Under the pieces are notes generated by a model. The model ran no database searches and had not been told where the DNA came from. It saw only the letters and a list, made by a program, of their open reading frames with translations. Source: an uncultured Coriobacteriales bacterium (lineage in GTDB: Bacteria > Actinomycetota > Coriobacteriia > Coriobacteriales > UMGS124). From it: a stretch of DNA of 6,877 bases. The stretch is from NCBI GenBank assembly GCA_934662525.1, contig CAKUKJ010000123.1, forward strand, positions 1-6,877, written 5' to 3'. The translations under genes and the position numbers were made by a program. This document shows, piece after piece, positions 6,477 to 6,877 of the stretch (within the stretch, counting starts at the first letter, position 1; each line of letters starts with the position of its first letter).

Positions 6477-6502
6477 CATCTTGGGTGCAAAGGCCCAAGA
6501 TG
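6477..6502. promoter_or_regulatory. Second inverted repeat, 9-8-9, with an overlapping alternative stem
   Basis: CATCTTGGG (6477-6485) pairs perfectly with CCCAAGATG (6494-6502). The right arm also takes part in a competing stem, GGCCCA (6492-6497) with TGGGCC (6501-6506), so the two folds exclude each other. It could be a second operator, or a switchable leader if transcription toward the plus-strand gene begins upstream of it. Confidence 0.55.
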
Positions 6503-6537
6503 GGCCACATTGGCGCGGCGCGGCTACGAACCTGGCG

Positions 6538-6543
6538 TACAAT
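6538..6543 (+). promoter_or_regulatory. Candidate -10 box for the plus-strand membrane-protein gene
   Basis: TACAAT differs from TATAAT at one position and lies 44 bases before the gene's likely start. No recognisable -35 hexamer lies 16-18 bases upstream (the sequence there is GC-rich), so the call is tentative. Confidence 0.35.
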
Positions 6544-6587
6544 GGCAAAGTCAGGGGAGAGGACAAGAAGGCAGAGGGTTCGTGACG

Positions 6588-6877
6588 GTGAATCTCGCTG
6601 CAGGCAACGGCTCGCGCCGACAGCCTGCCACACAATCGAGCGTGCCAGCGAAGACCCGGCTCTCCGCCGGCGTCAGCCTGGGCATCTTCATGCTCGCGCT
6701 CGAAAGCGAGCGTCTCTCCGCGCTCGTGCACGTCGAGGGCCACTCCTCCGTCATGCCCCTGTTGACGTCGGCCATCTCCCTCGTCCTCTTCGTGGCCTGC
6801 GCGGCCTTCATATACCTTCACCCCGCTCGCAAGCCTGCGCCGGTCGCCGCGTCTGCGCTCACGGCGATTGCCTGCTC
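6588..6877 (+). CDS. Membrane protein, N-terminal part (possible membrane-bound LuxR-type regulator)
   Basis: A reading frame open to the right edge, about 96 residues visible. The start is taken as GTG at 6588 because GAGGG (6574-6578) is nine bases upstream; GTG at 6582 is in the same frame but only three bases from that site. After about 25 polar residues come a moderately hydrophobic segment (SAGVSLGIFMLALE), a strong membrane segment (VMPLLTSAISLVLFVACAAF) followed by positive residues (HPARK), and the start of another hydrophobic stretch. This suggests a multi-spanning membrane protein. It is divergent from the molybdoenzyme operon. In Eggerthellaceae, reductase genes of this kind are often next to regulators with an N-terminal multi-helix membrane domain and a C-terminal LuxR DNA-binding domain, so that is my favoured guess. 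A transporter for the substrate is the main alternative. The deciding C-terminus is not in the window. Confidence 0.65.
   Translation, partial: MNLAAGNGSRRQPATQSSVPAKTRLSAGVSLGIFMLALESERLSALVHVEGHSSVMPLLTSAISLVLFVACAAFIYLHPARKPAPVAASALTAIAC

Larger units (their letters stand above)
6165..6587. promoter_or_regulatory. Divergent regulatory region between the molybdoenzyme operon and the membrane-protein gene
   Basis: A stretch of 423 bases with no convincing gene. It must hold the promoters for both directions. It contains three notable inverted repeats (6275-6296, 6397-6416, 6477-6502) and a lower-GC patch around 6371-6440. For the minus direction I see only a weak -10-like CATACC (6377-6372), whose -35 position (6400-6395) overlaps the edge of the 6397-6416 palindrome. 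That arrangement would suit an activator-dependent promoter, but it is inference. Confidence 0.6.

Noticed and set aside
6542..6877. Alternative plus-strand frame from ATG at 6542
   Set aside because: Its translation is Arg-rich and without membrane or domain character, while the GTG frame at 6588 gives coherent membrane segments.

Overview
The window is GC-rich and gene-dense. It holds most of a molybdoenzyme operon on the minus strand, divergent from a membrane-protein gene on the plus strand. The Tat-exported molybdopterin oxidoreductase, its four-cluster ferredoxin partner, a TorD-type chaperone, the codon use and the protein style all resemble gut Coriobacteriia (Eggerthellaceae such as Eggerthella or Gordonibacter). 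That placement is inference from recognised style, not from a search.

Layout, read in the minus-strand direction from the right: a large bis-MGD oxidoreductase catalytic subunit with a Tat signal (6164 to 3072, GTG start); a 16-cysteine 4x[4Fe-4S] electron-transfer subunit whose ATG overlaps the previous stop (3075 to 2329); a 247-base spacer packed with perfect inverted repeats; an acidic protein of unknown function with two related winged-helix-like modules (2081 to 1272); a TorD/DmsD-family maturation chaperone (1223 to 474); and the N-terminal part of a protein resembling UvrD-type helicases but with an apparently destroyed Walker A site (from 428, running off the left edge). On the plus strand, the right edge holds the start of a hydrophobic membrane protein (from 6588), divergent from the operon.

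Working together: the chaperone should hold the catalytic apoprotein until molybdenum cofactor is inserted, the Tat system would export the folded A-B pair, and the ferredoxin subunit would feed electrons to the molybdenum site. No DmsC/NrfD-type membrane anchor is encoded in the window, so the electron donor is unidentified. The family includes anaerobic reductases and the catechol dehydroxylases of gut Eggerthellaceae; the substrate cannot be read from sequence. The 423-base divergent region contains an 8-4-8 palindrome, a second 9-8-9 inverted repeat and a 9-4-9 hairpin in the presumed leader of the operon. These are the best candidates for regulatory structure. In Eggerthellaceae such divergent membrane proteins are often LuxR-type regulators, but the DNA-binding part would lie outside this window.
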